A stretch of 33,961 nt of DNA from Verrucomicrobiota bacterium (GCA_016871535.1 VHCZ01000044.1:1-33961); one strand, 5' to 3'. Positions 16,715 through 25,281 are shown, numbered from the stretch's first letter. A program made the numbers and translations. Notes: generated by a model not told the origin, from the letters alone.

Positions 16715-17370
16715 ATCGCTTCAAACCATGCCTGGACATTCTGCCTCCGGCGCAGAGGCGGCTGTGGACCGAATTGGAAACGGTTCCACCGCATTTTGTG
16801 CTCTATGGCGGAACTGCAATCGCACTCCGTTTGGGGCATCGCCAATCGATCGATCTGGATTTTTTCTCGACGGAGCCTTTCGATCCCGCACAACTCTTTC
16901 AAAACATCGCGCTGTTGCGCGGCGCGCGGCGACTGCAATCCCGCCTCAACACGTTGACAGTTGAAATCGATCGCGGCGGCCTGGTAGAGGTGTCCTTCTT
17001 TGGCGGGTTGTCGTTGGGGCGGGTCGGCGATCTGGAAATGGCGGAAGGGCACACCGTGCCAATCGCCTCTTTGCTGGATTTGGCCGGACTCAAAGCGGCC
17101 GTCGTCTTGGAGCGCGCCATGAGTAAAGACTACCTGGACATGGCGGCGCTCCTGAAATCGGGCATTTCATTGCCGCGGGCTCTGGGAGCAGCCCGCGCGC
17201 TCTATGGCGAGCAGTTCAATCCCATGATCACGCTCAAGGCGCTGAGCTACTTCGCCGACGGCGATTTACCGAAGTTGCCGGACGACGTGAAAGGTTTCCT
17301 GAGCGAGCAAGCCAGCCAGGTGCGCGCCATTCCCGCCGTCCCGCGATTGTCGGATCGAATTGGCCCATGA
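16711..17370 (+). CDS. AbiEii/AbiGii-type nucleotidyltransferase (putative toxin)
   Basis: This is a cytoplasmic enzyme of the DNA polymerase beta-like nucleotidyltransferase superfamily. The diagnostic motif GGT..LRLGHR.S.DLDFF is intact (YGGTAIALRLGHRQSIDLDF), with the two metal-binding aspartates of the D-x-D pair. A later LDLAGLKAAVVLERAMSKDY block corresponds to the K..A...R...KDxxD region typical of AbiEii (SKDYLDMAALL). I chose the TTG at 16711 because it overlaps the upstream stop (TTGA) and gives 219 residues; an upstream start at 16654 would overlap the partner gene by 61 bp. In characterised AbiE modules the enzyme is a toxin that modifies tRNA or protein and aborts phage infection; that role here is inference. 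It is the only plus-strand module in the right two thirds of the window. The interval 17371-17527 after it shows nothing clear. Confidence 0.85.
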   Translation: MNRFKPCLDILPPAQRRLWTELETVPPHFVLYGGTAIALRLGHRQSIDLDFFSTEPFDPAQLFQNIALLRGARRLQSRLNTLTVEIDRGGLVEVSFFGGLSLGRVGDLEMAEGHTVPIASLLDLAGLKAAVVLERAMSKDYLDMAALLKSGISLPRALGAARALYGEQFNPMITLKALSYFADGDLPKLPDDVKGFLSEQASQVRAIPAVPRLSDRIGP

Positions 17371-17961
17371 TTCTGGATGATTCTTGACCGAAGCAACTGA
17401 TTTCGACTTGCAAACGGGAGGCTGCCGCGAAGAATGCCGGCATGATCGGCACGATGGCCAAACGCAGTCCAACCCGGCCGCGGCGGAAAGACCGGGATTC
17501 CGTCCCTACCACGCTAAACACGTACTACTACGGCCCGGCCTTGCTCAATTCCGCCAGGATGAACTTCCGCCGGTTTTCGAGCTGGCCAAGGAAGGATTGG
17601 ATGTGGCGCTGGAAGCGAGCGAGAGCCTCTTGTGGATTCTCGCCGTTGGCCTGGGCGCGAACCGGGATCTCTTTCGCCAGACGCTGCTCGAGGCCGCGGA
17701 TGACCGGGCCGAATTTTTCTTCCGTGAAAATCGTCGCGCAGATTTCGCGCAACCGGGCGAGGAATCGTTTCCGAAATTCTGGATTGGCCAACAAGGGCCC
17801 GGAGAAGTGACCAGGAGGCCGCCACCAGCTTGTGCCCCCGCCAAACGGGCCGCCGCCGCCGAACAAGCCGCGGAATCCTTGCGCCAGCCGATCCCCGCCC
17901 ATCCCGAAGGTTAACGGCATGTCATACCAATCGTAGCGTTGGGAAGCGCCGTCGTAGTCGC

Positions 17962-17975
17962 CCCAGGTCCCAGGT
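17962..17975 (-). other. 7-bp tandem duplication causing the CotH frameshift
   Basis: CCCAGGT occurs twice in direct succession. On the coding strand this is ACCTGGGACCTGGG. With one copy the codons read AAA ACC TGG GGC GAC TAC, which joins both halves of the CotH kinase in one frame. Confidence 0.9.
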
Positions 17976-19632
17976 TTTGTCTTCGTCCCACGGATACATC
18001 TCCCACTTTTTCGTGCCGTTGACGTCGTGGTAAGTGAAGTAATTGTTGAAGAAGCCGTCCCAGTTCGAGATGCACATATTGACCGCGAAGTAATTGATCA
18101 CTTCCTCGACGGTGAAATTCTCGCGGATGAACTCCCATTGCTCGGTGCCGCGCGTCCGGTTCAAGCCGTTGATCAACTGCGCCAAATCCGTGTGGCCGCC
18201 GGCCGGATTGGTTTTCTTCTCGTGCTGGCCGACGACGCCTTGCCCATACCAGAGCAGCTTGTAAAGGTTGCCGGTGTCATCCCGGCTGTTCCGCGCGAGG
18301 AACGATTTGTTTGGCTGCTCGACCAGCAATTGATATCCGGCCAGGCGGCCATCTCGCCAAATCCGAATATGCTCGCTCATGGGCGCCGGGACCCCCGGGC
18401 GGCGATACAACTCATACGCGAGGTGCTCGGCCAATACCCACCGCGGGGCGCCCTCAAAGAGGAGATTCGCAACTGTGATCCCGTTCAGCGGCTGATCCTT
18501 CAAAAACCGAATCTTGAAGCCTCCGTGCCGGGGGGTGACGCGCACGTGATCGAAGACCTGCGGCGGCGCAGCCCCGGGCGGGATATAAACGAACGCGGCA
18601 TTGCCTTGGGTCGGCGCCGAAGCGACCGCCCGCCCCCGCGGTCCCCCGTAGATGGATGATCCCGGCCTTTCCGGCGGCCCGGCGCTAATCACGAAACCGA
18701 ACGGAATGTGCGCGTCGTTGGCGACTGCCGGCACGTAATAGGAATAGGCCGGGCGCGGTTCGTTCTCCGAAGGTTGAACCCGCTCGGTTCCGGTCGCGTC
18801 TGCGGCCTTGATCCGGAAACGAACCAGAACTCCGGCGGGCTGTCCTTCGAGAACGGCGGAGTACGTCCCATTTTTCTCATCGCCGGAGGCGCGAGTCATG
18901 GCGACCGTGCGTTCGGCCATGGCGTTCCGAGGAGCAACGGTGCGATAGGCCAGGGTCAGGGATTGAACGCCGTCCGCATCCGCGGCCGATGCGGTAACGG
19001 TGACGCTTTGTCCGGGAGCAGGAACCTTCGGCATGAATTCCACGCGCGTGACACGAGGCGGAAGGTTCGCCGAAAAACTGTCGTTCTTTTTCCCGGGTGT
19101 CCCGGCCGGGCGTTTGGTCGGCGGCAAACGAGAGGGGGCCCAGTTCTCTGGCGCGTCTCCGGGCGAAGCCGGAGAGATGCGTTCGAGCGAGGATGAGTAA
19201 CCATCCGCCCCGATCGGCCAATCGTCGCGATCCGAATAGCGGACGGCATCGACCAATTTCTTCTGGGCGTTCGCGAGTTCGATGCGGTCGCCACGGTGGC
19301 TGAGTTTTCCGGAAAAGTTTCCGAGCGCGGAGACCTCCTTGCCATAGTGCGCCGAGAAATCAGCCAGGCTCCGGCAAATGACGAGGAACGCGCCGGGATC
19401 CATCCGCGTGTCTTGAGGAAAAGCGTATTTGATCCTTCGGGTGAACGACCAGTTGGACAGGTCCACCGTCGAAGCGCCGCGATTGAAGAGTTCGACATAC
19501 TGGAGGCTCTCCAGTTCGTTCGGCGGGTTATACATGATTTCGTTGATGACGATATCGGCGGCGGCGGCGTAAAGCCGGGGTGCGAGAAGGCTGAGAATAA
19601 GAACCTGCTGGAACGACCATGAACTGCTCCCT

Positions 19633-19698
19633 GGTAGGGCGGTGCTGCTGCGCCGCCGTATCGACAGGAAACCGGCTGCGCGGCAACGCAGCCCTACC
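19633..19698. repeat. Family J palindrome, copy 1, at the CotH N-terminus
   Basis: A 66-bp inverted repeat with arms GGTAGGGCGGTGCTGCTGCG and CGCGGCAACGCAGCCCTACC. It is open in the CotH frame (RAAGFLSIRRRSSTALPG), just before the hydrophobic export signal. Its left half is shared with a chimeric copy at 22356-22395. Confidence 0.75.
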
Positions 19699-19931
19699 TG
19701 GCTCATAAGAACGCACCACGATTCTTTGATTGCGCACTGGGACCATGAACGAAAGGAAGCGAGCTTCGGCGCGCCAGCGTTTCGGAATGCGGAAGTCCTC
19801 GGCCGCTTTTGGACTTGCCCGACGAATCGAAAGCGCCCGGGGACTGGCGCAGTCCAAAACCTGGCGGAACCACGACCGTTCATGGGTAGCTTCCTTGGTC
19901 TCGGGACTATGCCCACCGCCCATGAACCGAA

Positions 19932-20022
19932 CGCTGCGCGGGCCGCAGCCTTCAGGCTGCTTCCGGGCGCACTTTGGAGTTGAGTGTTGAAGCGGCCTAA
20001 AGGCCACGGTCCGAACAGACGG
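19932..20022 (+). repeat. Family A two-hairpin element, copy 4
   Basis: Both hairpins are intact (GCAGCCTTCAGGCTGC, GGCCTAAAGGCC), with slightly altered outer arms and a length of 91 bp. It lies between the pseudopilin gene and the CotH pseudogene. The preceding GTTCATGGGTAGCTTCCTTGG wording also flanks the copies at the left end, so the mobile unit is longer than the cloverleaf core. Confidence 0.85.
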
Positions 20023-20038
20023 TTCATGGTCAGGTTGC

Positions 20039-20755
20039 TCATGGCAGTTTCGCGGTGGCGTTTCGCCATTCTTCGGTGACGGCCCATAGATTGACCGGTT
20101 TGAGCGAATGGCCGTAGCGAAGGAACCGGATGCTTCCATCTGCGAAAGCGAAATTCGATCCGCCTGATTCCGGGCCGCCTCCGCCGTGCCGGCCTTGCTC
20201 CACTTGCTCAATGTCGTTGCCCCGGCCCTGGCTGAAATCCATGTGGACGTGCCGGGACGTGGATTTCTTCTCGCCGAATGTGATGGTCTCGGCGGGATTG
20301 GGAATGCAGGCCGATTTCATGCCGTGCGGCCAGCTCCAGTTGGTGAACGCCTGGTAATCTTCGGCCGCCAGGGTCGATTGAAAGTAATCGTTCCAGCCAT
20401 TAATGATGTAACTGCGGTCCTGGCCAAAACGGTCGCTGGGGCACTTCAGAACTGCCGGCTCCACGTAGTAAGGTTTGAGCGTGCTGACCCAATGCGTGGG
20501 TTCGCGGCGGCGCAGGGGAAACTCGCCATTGTGTTCGTCCCCGTACATCGTGAGCGACAATTCGAGTTGCCGGAGATGGTTGAGGCACTTGACCGCATTG
20601 GCCTTTTGCTTGGCCCGGACCAACGAGGGCATCAACATCCCGGCCAGAATCCCGATGATCCCGATGACCACCAGAAGCTCAATCAGCGTGAAGCCGCGCG
20701 GATTGACGAGAATTCGACGCGGCCAGGTGGCCAATCGAATTGGCGTGACCGGCAA
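20039..20755 (-). CDS. Type II secretion-like pseudopilin (DUF1559-type)
   Basis: The protein has a prepilin leader ending in RG, then [18 protein letters not shown], the cleavage/methylation site and hydrophobic helix of type IV pilin-like proteins. The prepilin peptidase would cut after the glycine and methylate the phenylalanine. Downstream is the globular domain usual for PVC pseudopilins, with two cysteine-containing motifs (CLNHLRQL, LKCPSDRFG) and the terminal GGSNFAFADGSIRFLRYG block. The frame stays open to an ATG at 21133, but that stretch is three family D palindromes and would give a leader of about 150 residues, so a TTG at 20755 (21-residue leader) is more likely; TTG 20734 is an alternative. 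Genomes of this group carry dozens of such genes, so its specific role is unknown. Confidence 0.82.
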   Translation of the reverse strand: MPVTPIRLATWPRRILVNPRGFTLIELLVVIGIIGILAGMLMPSLVRAKQKANAVKCLNHLRQLELSLTMYGDEHNGEFPLRRREPTHWVSTLKPYYVEPAVLKCPSDRFGQDRSYIINGWNDYFQSTLAAEDYQAFTNWSWPHGMKSACIPNPAETITFGEKKSTSRHVHMDFSQGRGNDIEQVEQGRHGGGGPESGGSNFAFADGSIRFLRYGHSLKPVNLWAVTEEWRNATAKLP

Positions 20756-20789
20756 ACCTTGAGCGCAGGGGAAAGTGTGCGCCACCTTT

Positions 20790-20825
20790 CCCCTCACCCT
20801 GCCCTCTCCCCAAGGAGAGGGCGCC
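20790..20825. repeat. Family D element, copy 4 (short form)
   Basis: CCCCTCACCCTGCCCTCTCC joined to GGAGAGGGCGCC. It is a shortened form of the palindrome, just upstream of the pseudopilin start. Confidence 0.7.
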
Positions 20826-20899
20826 CAATTCACCATCCGCGACTTTGCTTGGCGTGGCGGCTTTCTCCCACACGACAGTAAGTGCTCCCTCTCTCCGAA

Positions 20900-20969
20900 C
20901 GTCCCCCGCTCCCGTCCTGCGGACACCCTCTCGCCCTCCGAGGGGGAGAGGGAACGGGAGAGGGGGACG
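20900..20969. repeat. Family D element, copy 5
   Basis: Arms CGTCCCCCGCTCCCGT and ACGGGAGAGGGGGACG surround the centre GACACCCTCTCGCCCTCCGAGG, closely matching the two copies in the CRTAC1-like gene. It lies between the pseudopilin and hydrolase genes. Confidence 0.82.
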
Positions 20970-21003
20970 TTCAGGAGGACAAGGGGCGAAGTTCTGCTTG
21001 GGA

Positions 21004-21050
21004 GACTTCTCTCCCAAAGCGGGAGGGAAGGGGTGAGGGGAAAGGTGAAG
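21004..21050. repeat. Family D-like element, copy 6
   Basis: CTTCTCTCCCAAAGCGGGAG followed by GGAAGGGGTGAGGGGAAAGG. It is a diverged family D half-element in a cluster with copies 4 and 5. Confidence 0.6.
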
Positions 21051-21189
21051 CAGGTTTGGACTGTTTCACGAAAACTCCCCGACACCCGTTCACTCCGGGG
21101 AGAAGATTCCCAGCATAAGGCAGGGCCACGCATATCGATCTAATAGACATTACCCCGCCGAAAACGTTTTGTTACAAGAGATCGTTCCG

Positions 21190-21226
21190 GGGCAGGCAGG
21201 ATGCCGGCAGGATGCCTGTCCTACTT
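21190..21226. repeat. Family F element (GGCAGGATGCCTG), copy 1
   Basis: GGCAGGCAGGATGCCGGCAG followed by GATGCCTGTCCTACTTC. It ends at the stop of the hydrolase gene (21221). It shares its right half with copy 2 at 28603-28676. Confidence 0.7.
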
Positions 21227-22264
21227 CTCACGCTCGCCTGTTGCTTTGAGCCATTTTTCAAACCATTCCATCGCGGCTTGGAGCGAATCCGGGTTGACCT
21301 TGTGCGCGGTCTGCTTCTGGATGCGAAGCACAAATTTCTCTTCCGCGCCTTGCGCGGCATACGCCTTCCGCGTGGCCGCCGCGCATTCTTCCACGCCCGG
21401 CAAGGGCGTTCGCGGATCGATTTCGCCATTGATCACCAGGAGCGGTCGCGGCGCAATCAAGGGCAACATGGCCGGGCCGTCGAACGGCCCGTAAATCCCG
21501 GGAACAACGCGGTCGTAGAATTTGCGGACGATCTCGGCATCCGGCAATTCCAGTCCCGCTTCTTGGGCGGCGGCGTTCACGGCTGGTTGAATCGTTTCCA
21601 TGCGTGATTTCCAGGCGTCGTGTTCGAGCGCCCAACGGAACGATTGAACGCCGATACAAGGAACGGCCACGGCAATGCGCGGTTCGACGGCGGCAGCCAG
21701 GTAGGTCTCCATGCCGCCTTTGGAGAATCCGATGACGCCAATGCGCCCGGCATCTACGTCGTCACGGGTCTCCAGGTAATCGATCAGCCGGAGGATATCC
21801 CAGACCGTGTCATACAGAAACGGATGTTCCTGTCCCGTTTGGTACGCCCGTAGAATAGCCTCGTGATAAGCCGCTGCTCCCTTGCCTTGTTGGGTGCGCT
21901 CGCCGTGATAGCGGCCATCGATGGCGACACCGATAAATCCTTTGCTCACGGCATTGGTCAGGAAGGCGACCTGGCTCTCCTTGGCGCCGCCGGTGCCGTG
22001 CAGGGAAATGATGACCGGGCGCCGACCGCGGGAAGCTCCCTTGATCAAAATGCCGGGAACCCGTTGCTGCGCGTCGGCGGCGTAAGTGAAATGGAATCGG
22101 AGAAGTCCGTTCGTCTGAGGCAACTCGGAGATCTTCGGAGCCAAAGGCACCTTGGGCCGCTCGATGAGTTTCAGAAAGGTGGCGCGAGTGGAGGCGTCAC
22201 CGGCAAAAGTGTCCGCGCTGAAGGACAAGAGCAGCCACGCCAGGCATACGGTTCCGGAGCGCAA
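21221..22264 (-). CDS. Secreted alpha/beta hydrolase (acetyl-xylan-esterase / dienelactone-hydrolase type)
   Basis: The alpha/beta-hydrolase fold is recognisable from the oxyanion block VIISLHGTGGAKES, the nucleophile elbow GFSKGG, the acid strand LLVINGEIDPRTPLPG and the histidine in QTAHKVN, giving a complete Ser-Asp-His triad. A short signal peptide (RSGTVCLAWLLLSFSADTFA) follows a TTG at 22264, which I take as the start. The same frame stays open to an ATG at 22540, only 32 bp after the preceding gene's stop, but that extension is translated repeat (family A copy 5 and half of family J) and would bury the signal peptide near residue 100. It probably cleaves ester groups from extracellular carbohydrates; the substrate is not determinable. 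It is likely co-transcribed with the two genes upstream on this strand. Confidence 0.8.
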   Translation of the reverse strand: MRSGTVCLAWLLLSFSADTFAGDASTRATFLKLIERPKVPLAPKISELPQTNGLLRFHFTYAADAQQRVPGILIKGASRGRRPVIISLHGTGGAKESQVAFLTNAVSKGFIGVAIDGRYHGERTQQGKGAAAYHEAILRAYQTGQEHPFLYDTVWDILRLIDYLETRDDVDAGRIGVIGFSKGGMETYLAAAVEPRIAVAVPCIGVQSFRWALEHDAWKSRMETIQPAVNAAAQEAGLELPDAEIVRKFYDRVVPGIYGPFDGPAMLPLIAPRPLLVINGEIDPRTPLPGVEECAAATRKAYAAQGAEEKFVLRIQKQTAHKVNPDSLQAAMEWFEKWLKATGEREK

Positions 22265-22355
22265 AGAACGTTGCGCCGACTCGATTGCAGACGCAAGCCA
22301 GCCGAGAGTTCTCCAAGGTTTTTTGATCCAGCCAGCCGACCTATGCAATCGTCGC

Positions 22356-22395
22356 GGGTGGGGCGATGCTGCCGCGCCGCCGCATCGACAGAAAA
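22356..22395. repeat. Family J element, copy 2, truncated by family A
   Basis: GGGTGGGGCGATGCTGCCGC followed by GCCGCCGCATCGACAGAAAACC matches the left half of family J copy 1. The right arm is missing, and family A copy 5 begins exactly there. This looks like one element inserted into or recombined with another. Confidence 0.65.
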
Positions 22396-22484
22396 CCGTG
22401 CGGACTGCAGCCTTTACGCGGCTTCGGCGCACTCTCTGCAGGCGAGCGTTGAACCGGCCTAAAGGCCACGGTCCGAAGAAACGG
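22396..22484 (+). repeat. Family A two-hairpin element, copy 5
   Basis: It is 89 bp long. The outer arms CCGTGCGGACTG and CGGTCCGAAGAAACGG and the GGCCTAAAGGCC hairpin are kept; the first hairpin is degenerate (GCAGCCTTTACGCGGC). It sits in the 5' region of the hydrolase gene. Confidence 0.8.
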
Positions 22485-22571
22485 TTCCTGGGAAGTTTCC
22501 CAACGCGCGCCGTCACCTTTGCTTCGTGTCGTGAATTCATTTCTTGTTTCGCTCTTGCGCTCAACGCCGGG

Positions 22572-23606
22572 TTACTTCTGCGGCTTCACCAACTTCCAGC
22601 CCTGCTCACTGACTTCGATCCCGGTGTGGCCGGCATGTTGATCGTACACTTGCTCCATCTCCTCGATCGAATCGAAGTAGCCGACGATGAAAGCGGCGCT
22701 GAACGACTCGCCCGCCTTGATCGGCTTGCCTCCGAACTCCTCGATCATGCACACGTAGCCGCGTTGGTGGCACCAGGCTTCATAGACCGCGGTAGGGTCC
22801 AGAGTCATTCCCGCCAGCCACGGGCCTTCGCGGCCCGTCTGTGGATCGCGCAAGCGATAGGCGCGAATGAAACGTTTGGGCGAAGGGTTCGAGCCGCGAA
22901 GGTAGTGGAACTTTTCGTCGGGAGGAAAGTCCCGGAGGAACTGATTCGAGGAAATCTTCCCGTAGTAACTCAAAAAAACTTCGCTGAACGCGTCACCCTG
23001 CTTGTGTTTGATGTGGCCGGGCATGTCGATGCGCAGAAACATAGCCTCGCTCGCGTTGACGCTGCTGATCTTGTCGCTGGAAATGAAGTAGCGTTGGCCC
23101 TGGGGAAACACCAGCACCTGGCTCCATTCGGAACCGGTCCTTTTGCCCGGGGCGGCGATCAGGTATTTGAAATTCATCGCCACAGCCACGAAATCTTTCC
23201 CCCGGATGACCCGCGGCGAAAGCTCCCGCGCTTTGGTGCAGATTTGCGGCCCCTCGAGCGAGCGTTTGGGCCGCTGGCCGTGATAGGCATTGTTGAATTC
23301 GTACTTCAAATCGCCTTGGAGCTGGTCCCGATACGACTCGTCACTGCCGGGTTCCATGATCCAATCGACGATGTCCAGGCCAAAGCCCGCGTCCTTGAAA
23401 CCGGTTTTCTTGTCGAGAAAAGTCCCGCCCGCAACGCCGGTCACATAGCCTTTCTTGCGGACGACGGCTTCGAGCGTGGACGACGCGATCTTGATCTGGT
23501 CGTCGTTTTCGGAAACTTGAAACTCCGCCGCGCGCGCTTCCGGCAGAGCATGGTTCAAGGTCAGAAGAACGATCACCGCGGGCCAAAGGTATGGGACCAG
23601 GTTCAT
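22572..23606 (-). CDS. Secreted protein of unknown function
   Basis: I do not recognise this family. The product is about 344 residues, with a clear signal peptide (hydrophobic LWPAVIVLLTLNHALPEARA, cleaved near AAE) and a soluble, mainly beta-rich mature part with no membrane segment. The segment IASSTLEAVVRKKGYVTGV, then GGTFLDKKTGF, is reminiscent of the opening strands of mutarotase-like (GH/PL accessory) beta-sandwiches, but this is only a resemblance. AGMTLDPTAVYEAWCHQRGY and an aromatic-rich C-terminal half (YFDSIEEMEQVYDQHAGHTG) look conserved. The AGGAG at 23611-23615 favours the second of two consecutive ATGs. It lies 55 bp after the NHL-propeller gene and just before the hydrolase, so the three may form one unit acting on an extracellular polymer (inference). 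Confidence 0.75.
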   Translation of the reverse strand: MNLVPYLWPAVIVLLTLNHALPEARAAEFQVSENDDQIKIASSTLEAVVRKKGYVTGVAGGTFLDKKTGFKDAGFGLDIVDWIMEPGSDESYRDQLQGDLKYEFNNAYHGQRPKRSLEGPQICTKARELSPRVIRGKDFVAVAMNFKYLIAAPGKRTGSEWSQVLVFPQGQRYFISSDKISSVNASEAMFLRIDMPGHIKHKQGDAFSEVFLSYYGKISSNQFLRDFPPDEKFHYLRGSNPSPKRFIRAYRLRDPQTGREGPWLAGMTLDPTAVYEAWCHQRGYVCMIEEFGGKPIKAGESFSAAFIVGYFDSIEEMEQVYDQHAGHTGIEVSEQGWKLVKPQK

Positions 23607-23610
23607 CATA

Positions 23611-23615
23611 CTCCT
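23611..23615 (-). promoter_or_regulatory. Ribosome binding site AGGAG
   Basis: On the minus strand AGGAG is followed by TATGATG. Spacing is 1 nt to the first ATG and 4 nt to the second, so initiation at 23606 is more plausible. Confidence 0.65.
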
Positions 23616-23664
23616 GCCTACTCGACAGCACGCCGGGACGCAACCCTGAAGCGAATTCCGAGGT

Positions 23665-24951
23665 TCAGTTGGCCGGCCGGCGCAAGAAATCGATCTTACG
23701 GATAAAGCCCGCGTCGTTCTCCGTGATGAGAATATTGCCCTGCCGGTCCATCGTGACGGCGCGGACTTCGCTGACTTTCAGTCCAGGCGTCTTGAAATCT
23801 TCGTCATCGCCGGCGTGCGCGTTGCGAGCGCCGTCCAGGAACAAGTGAATGATGCCCCGGGTGTCCACGTACCAAATCTGGCAGCCTTCGTGTGTGGCCA
23901 GGAAATAGCCGCTGTTCGGCAAGAGCCAGATGCCGCGCACGCCGTGCAACGCGGTTTCTTTCGCCAAAGCCCCGTCGCCGCCGCCGGTCGTCTCGCCGTT
24001 GCCCGCGATCACGGTTTTTTTTCCGTCGTTGGAGATGCGATAGACGCGGTTGTCCGCGCGGTCCGTCACGACCACGCGTCCGGTGAAATCGACGGTCAGG
24101 TTTCCCAGTTCTTTGAAACCGTCCTCGAAAGTCTTCACGCCGCCGCCCGGCGTCCAGCGCTTCACCGAAGTCCCCGCCGCCACGTAAGCGAGCGTCTCGT
24201 CGTCGCTGACCCAAAGACCGCGCCCTGCTTGAATTCCCCCTTTGACGTCAAACAGCGTGGACATCACGCCGTTGGTATCGACCTTCCGGACTTTGTCGTT
24301 GTCCGTATCGAGAATGTAAAGGGTCCCGTCGCCTCGCACCCACAAACCATTCGGTGACGCGAGATGGCGCCGCGTCGCAAGCCCCGGAGCATTGCCGTCG
24401 TCGCCCGGTTCGTTCATCCCGGCCACGGTGAAAATCCGGCCCGCGGGAGTCACTTTGCGGATGGCGTGTGAGTCTTTGTCCGCGATATAGACGTTCCCGG
24501 CGTCGTCCGCCAGGGCCATGTGGGGCCGGGAAAGTTCTGCTTCTGTAGCCGGGCCTCCCTCGAAGCGTGCTTCCCAGGCATTGAAGCCGTCCTCGCCGAT
24601 TTCACCCTTGCCCCCAATCGTTCGCAGCGTGGAGTAGGAAGCGCGAAGATTGGTGTAGCCTGCGGGCGTGCCCGAAATGTCCAAAGACAACAGGCGATAG
24701 AATGCCGAACTTCCCGAAGGAACCACCGTCAGGAAGCCAAACGGATTCGTGGCGAAAACATTTTTCACGGGCTGCCACGGCCCTGCGGCCGAAGAAGCTA
24801 CTTCCACCGTGCAAACTCCGGGAACCAGCGCGTTGGCCCAGGTCAACGTGCCGTCCCGATCCAGCGAGAGAAGCCGGAAATCTGCCGCTTGGCCGAACCA
24901 CGGCAAACAGAATATCGCGACAACGCAAAGGCAAGCTCTCAGTCTTTTCAT
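23665..24951 (-). CDS. Exported NHL-repeat beta-propeller protein
   Basis: The signal peptide is MKRLRACLCVVAIFCLPWFG; I chose ATG 24951 over a TTG six codons upstream because the ATG gives a canonical signal. Next comes a small beta-sandwich (about residues 24-95; LTWANALVPGVCTVEVASS, AAGPWQPVKN, AFYRLLSLD), the same module that ends two other proteins here. The rest is an NHL-type propeller with repeated 'P.g.a.d..GnvYiaD.....Irk' blocks (LSRPHMALADDAGNVYIADK, LASPNGLWVRGDGTLYILDT, VTMDRQGNILITENDAGF). No catalytic residues are evident. NHL propellers commonly serve as binding scaffolds; the ligand is unknown. It is the likely first gene of a unit with the two genes downstream. Confidence 0.82.
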   Translation of the reverse strand: MKRLRACLCVVAIFCLPWFGQAADFRLLSLDRDGTLTWANALVPGVCTVEVASSAAGPWQPVKNVFATNPFGFLTVVPSGSSAFYRLLSLDISGTPAGYTNLRASYSTLRTIGGKGEIGEDGFNAWEARFEGGPATEAELSRPHMALADDAGNVYIADKDSHAIRKVTPAGRIFTVAGMNEPGDDGNAPGLATRRHLASPNGLWVRGDGTLYILDTDNDKVRKVDTNGVMSTLFDVKGGIQAGRGLWVSDDETLAYVAAGTSVKRWTPGGGVKTFEDGFKELGNLTVDFTGRVVVTDRADNRVYRISNDGKKTVIAGNGETTGGGDGALAKETALHGVRGIWLLPNSGYFLATHEGCQIWYVDTRGIIHLFLDGARNAHAGDDEDFKTPGLKVSEVRAVTMDRQGNILITENDAGFIRKIDFLRRPAN

Positions 24952-25281
24952 CCGATGAAAGGCGTTCAAACGCGGCGAAAAAATGCACGCTGGCTTCCGG
25001 AAAATCCAGTCGGAAGAACCCGCTTCGGTGATCTGCTCCGCGGCCTCCGCGGAAAAGGACGATTCAGCCGGTGCAGCGCAGGTGTTTAACCCCGGCGCAG
25101 GTAGGTGTGTGCGTCCTCCCGGGGGACCGCACGCGCCCCGCGTGCTGAGGTGGGCGCCCTCGCCGACCTCAGTCTTCCGTCAGAAGAAGCGATTGCTTGA
25201 TATGATGGCTTCTCCGACGACCGACCGGCGAGGGCGCCGGTCGGGACGCGCGAGGGCGCGTGTGCTCCCCAACTCGAACAC
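24952..25281. other. Intergenic region holding family G copy 2
   Basis: There is no gene here. About 135 bp of unremarkable sequence (25, 0xx range) upstream of the NHL gene should contain its promoter, but I cannot point to -10/-35 boxes. The remainder is the 149-bp element at 25122-25270. Confidence 0.5.
25122..25270 (-). repeat. Family G 149-bp palindromic element, copy 2
   Basis: Its reverse complement starts GGGGAGCACACGCGCCCTCG and ends GCGTGCGGTCCCC, matching copy 1 at 2730-2878 end to end with the same total length. The nested palindrome GACCGGCGCCCTCGCCGGTC is kept. It directly follows the stop of the second pseudopilin gene. Confidence 0.82.

Larger units (their letters stand above)
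17528..19706 (-). pseudogene. CotH kinase family protein with N-terminal lamin-tail domain, frameshifted
   Basis: An exported spore-coat-H-like kinase. A hydrophobic segment SFQQVLILSLLAP precedes a lamin-tail domain (IVINEIMYNPP, QYVELFNRG, VDLSNWSF), a fibronectin-like linker, and the CotH kinase core (RWVLAEHLAYELYRRPG, GYQLLVEQPNKSFL, NYFTYHDVNGTKKWEMYPWD). Just after the catalytic-region motif YPWDEDKTW the frame is lost through a 7-bp tandem duplication (17962-17975). The matching C-terminus continues in another frame (GDYDGASQRYDWYDMPLTFG and on to 17528), including the expected helical end (NPEFRKRFLARLREI). Removing one repeat restores KTWGDYDG. As written, translation stops at 17922 and loses about 140 residues. 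The start is placed at ATG 19706; palindrome J then lies inside the N-terminus. The upstream extension to 20087 is repeat sequence. Confidence 0.85.

Noticed and set aside
17941-17980. Programmed frameshift in the CotH gene
   Set aside because: No slippery heptamer or downstream stimulatory structure; a perfect 7-bp direct duplication is a sufficient explanation.
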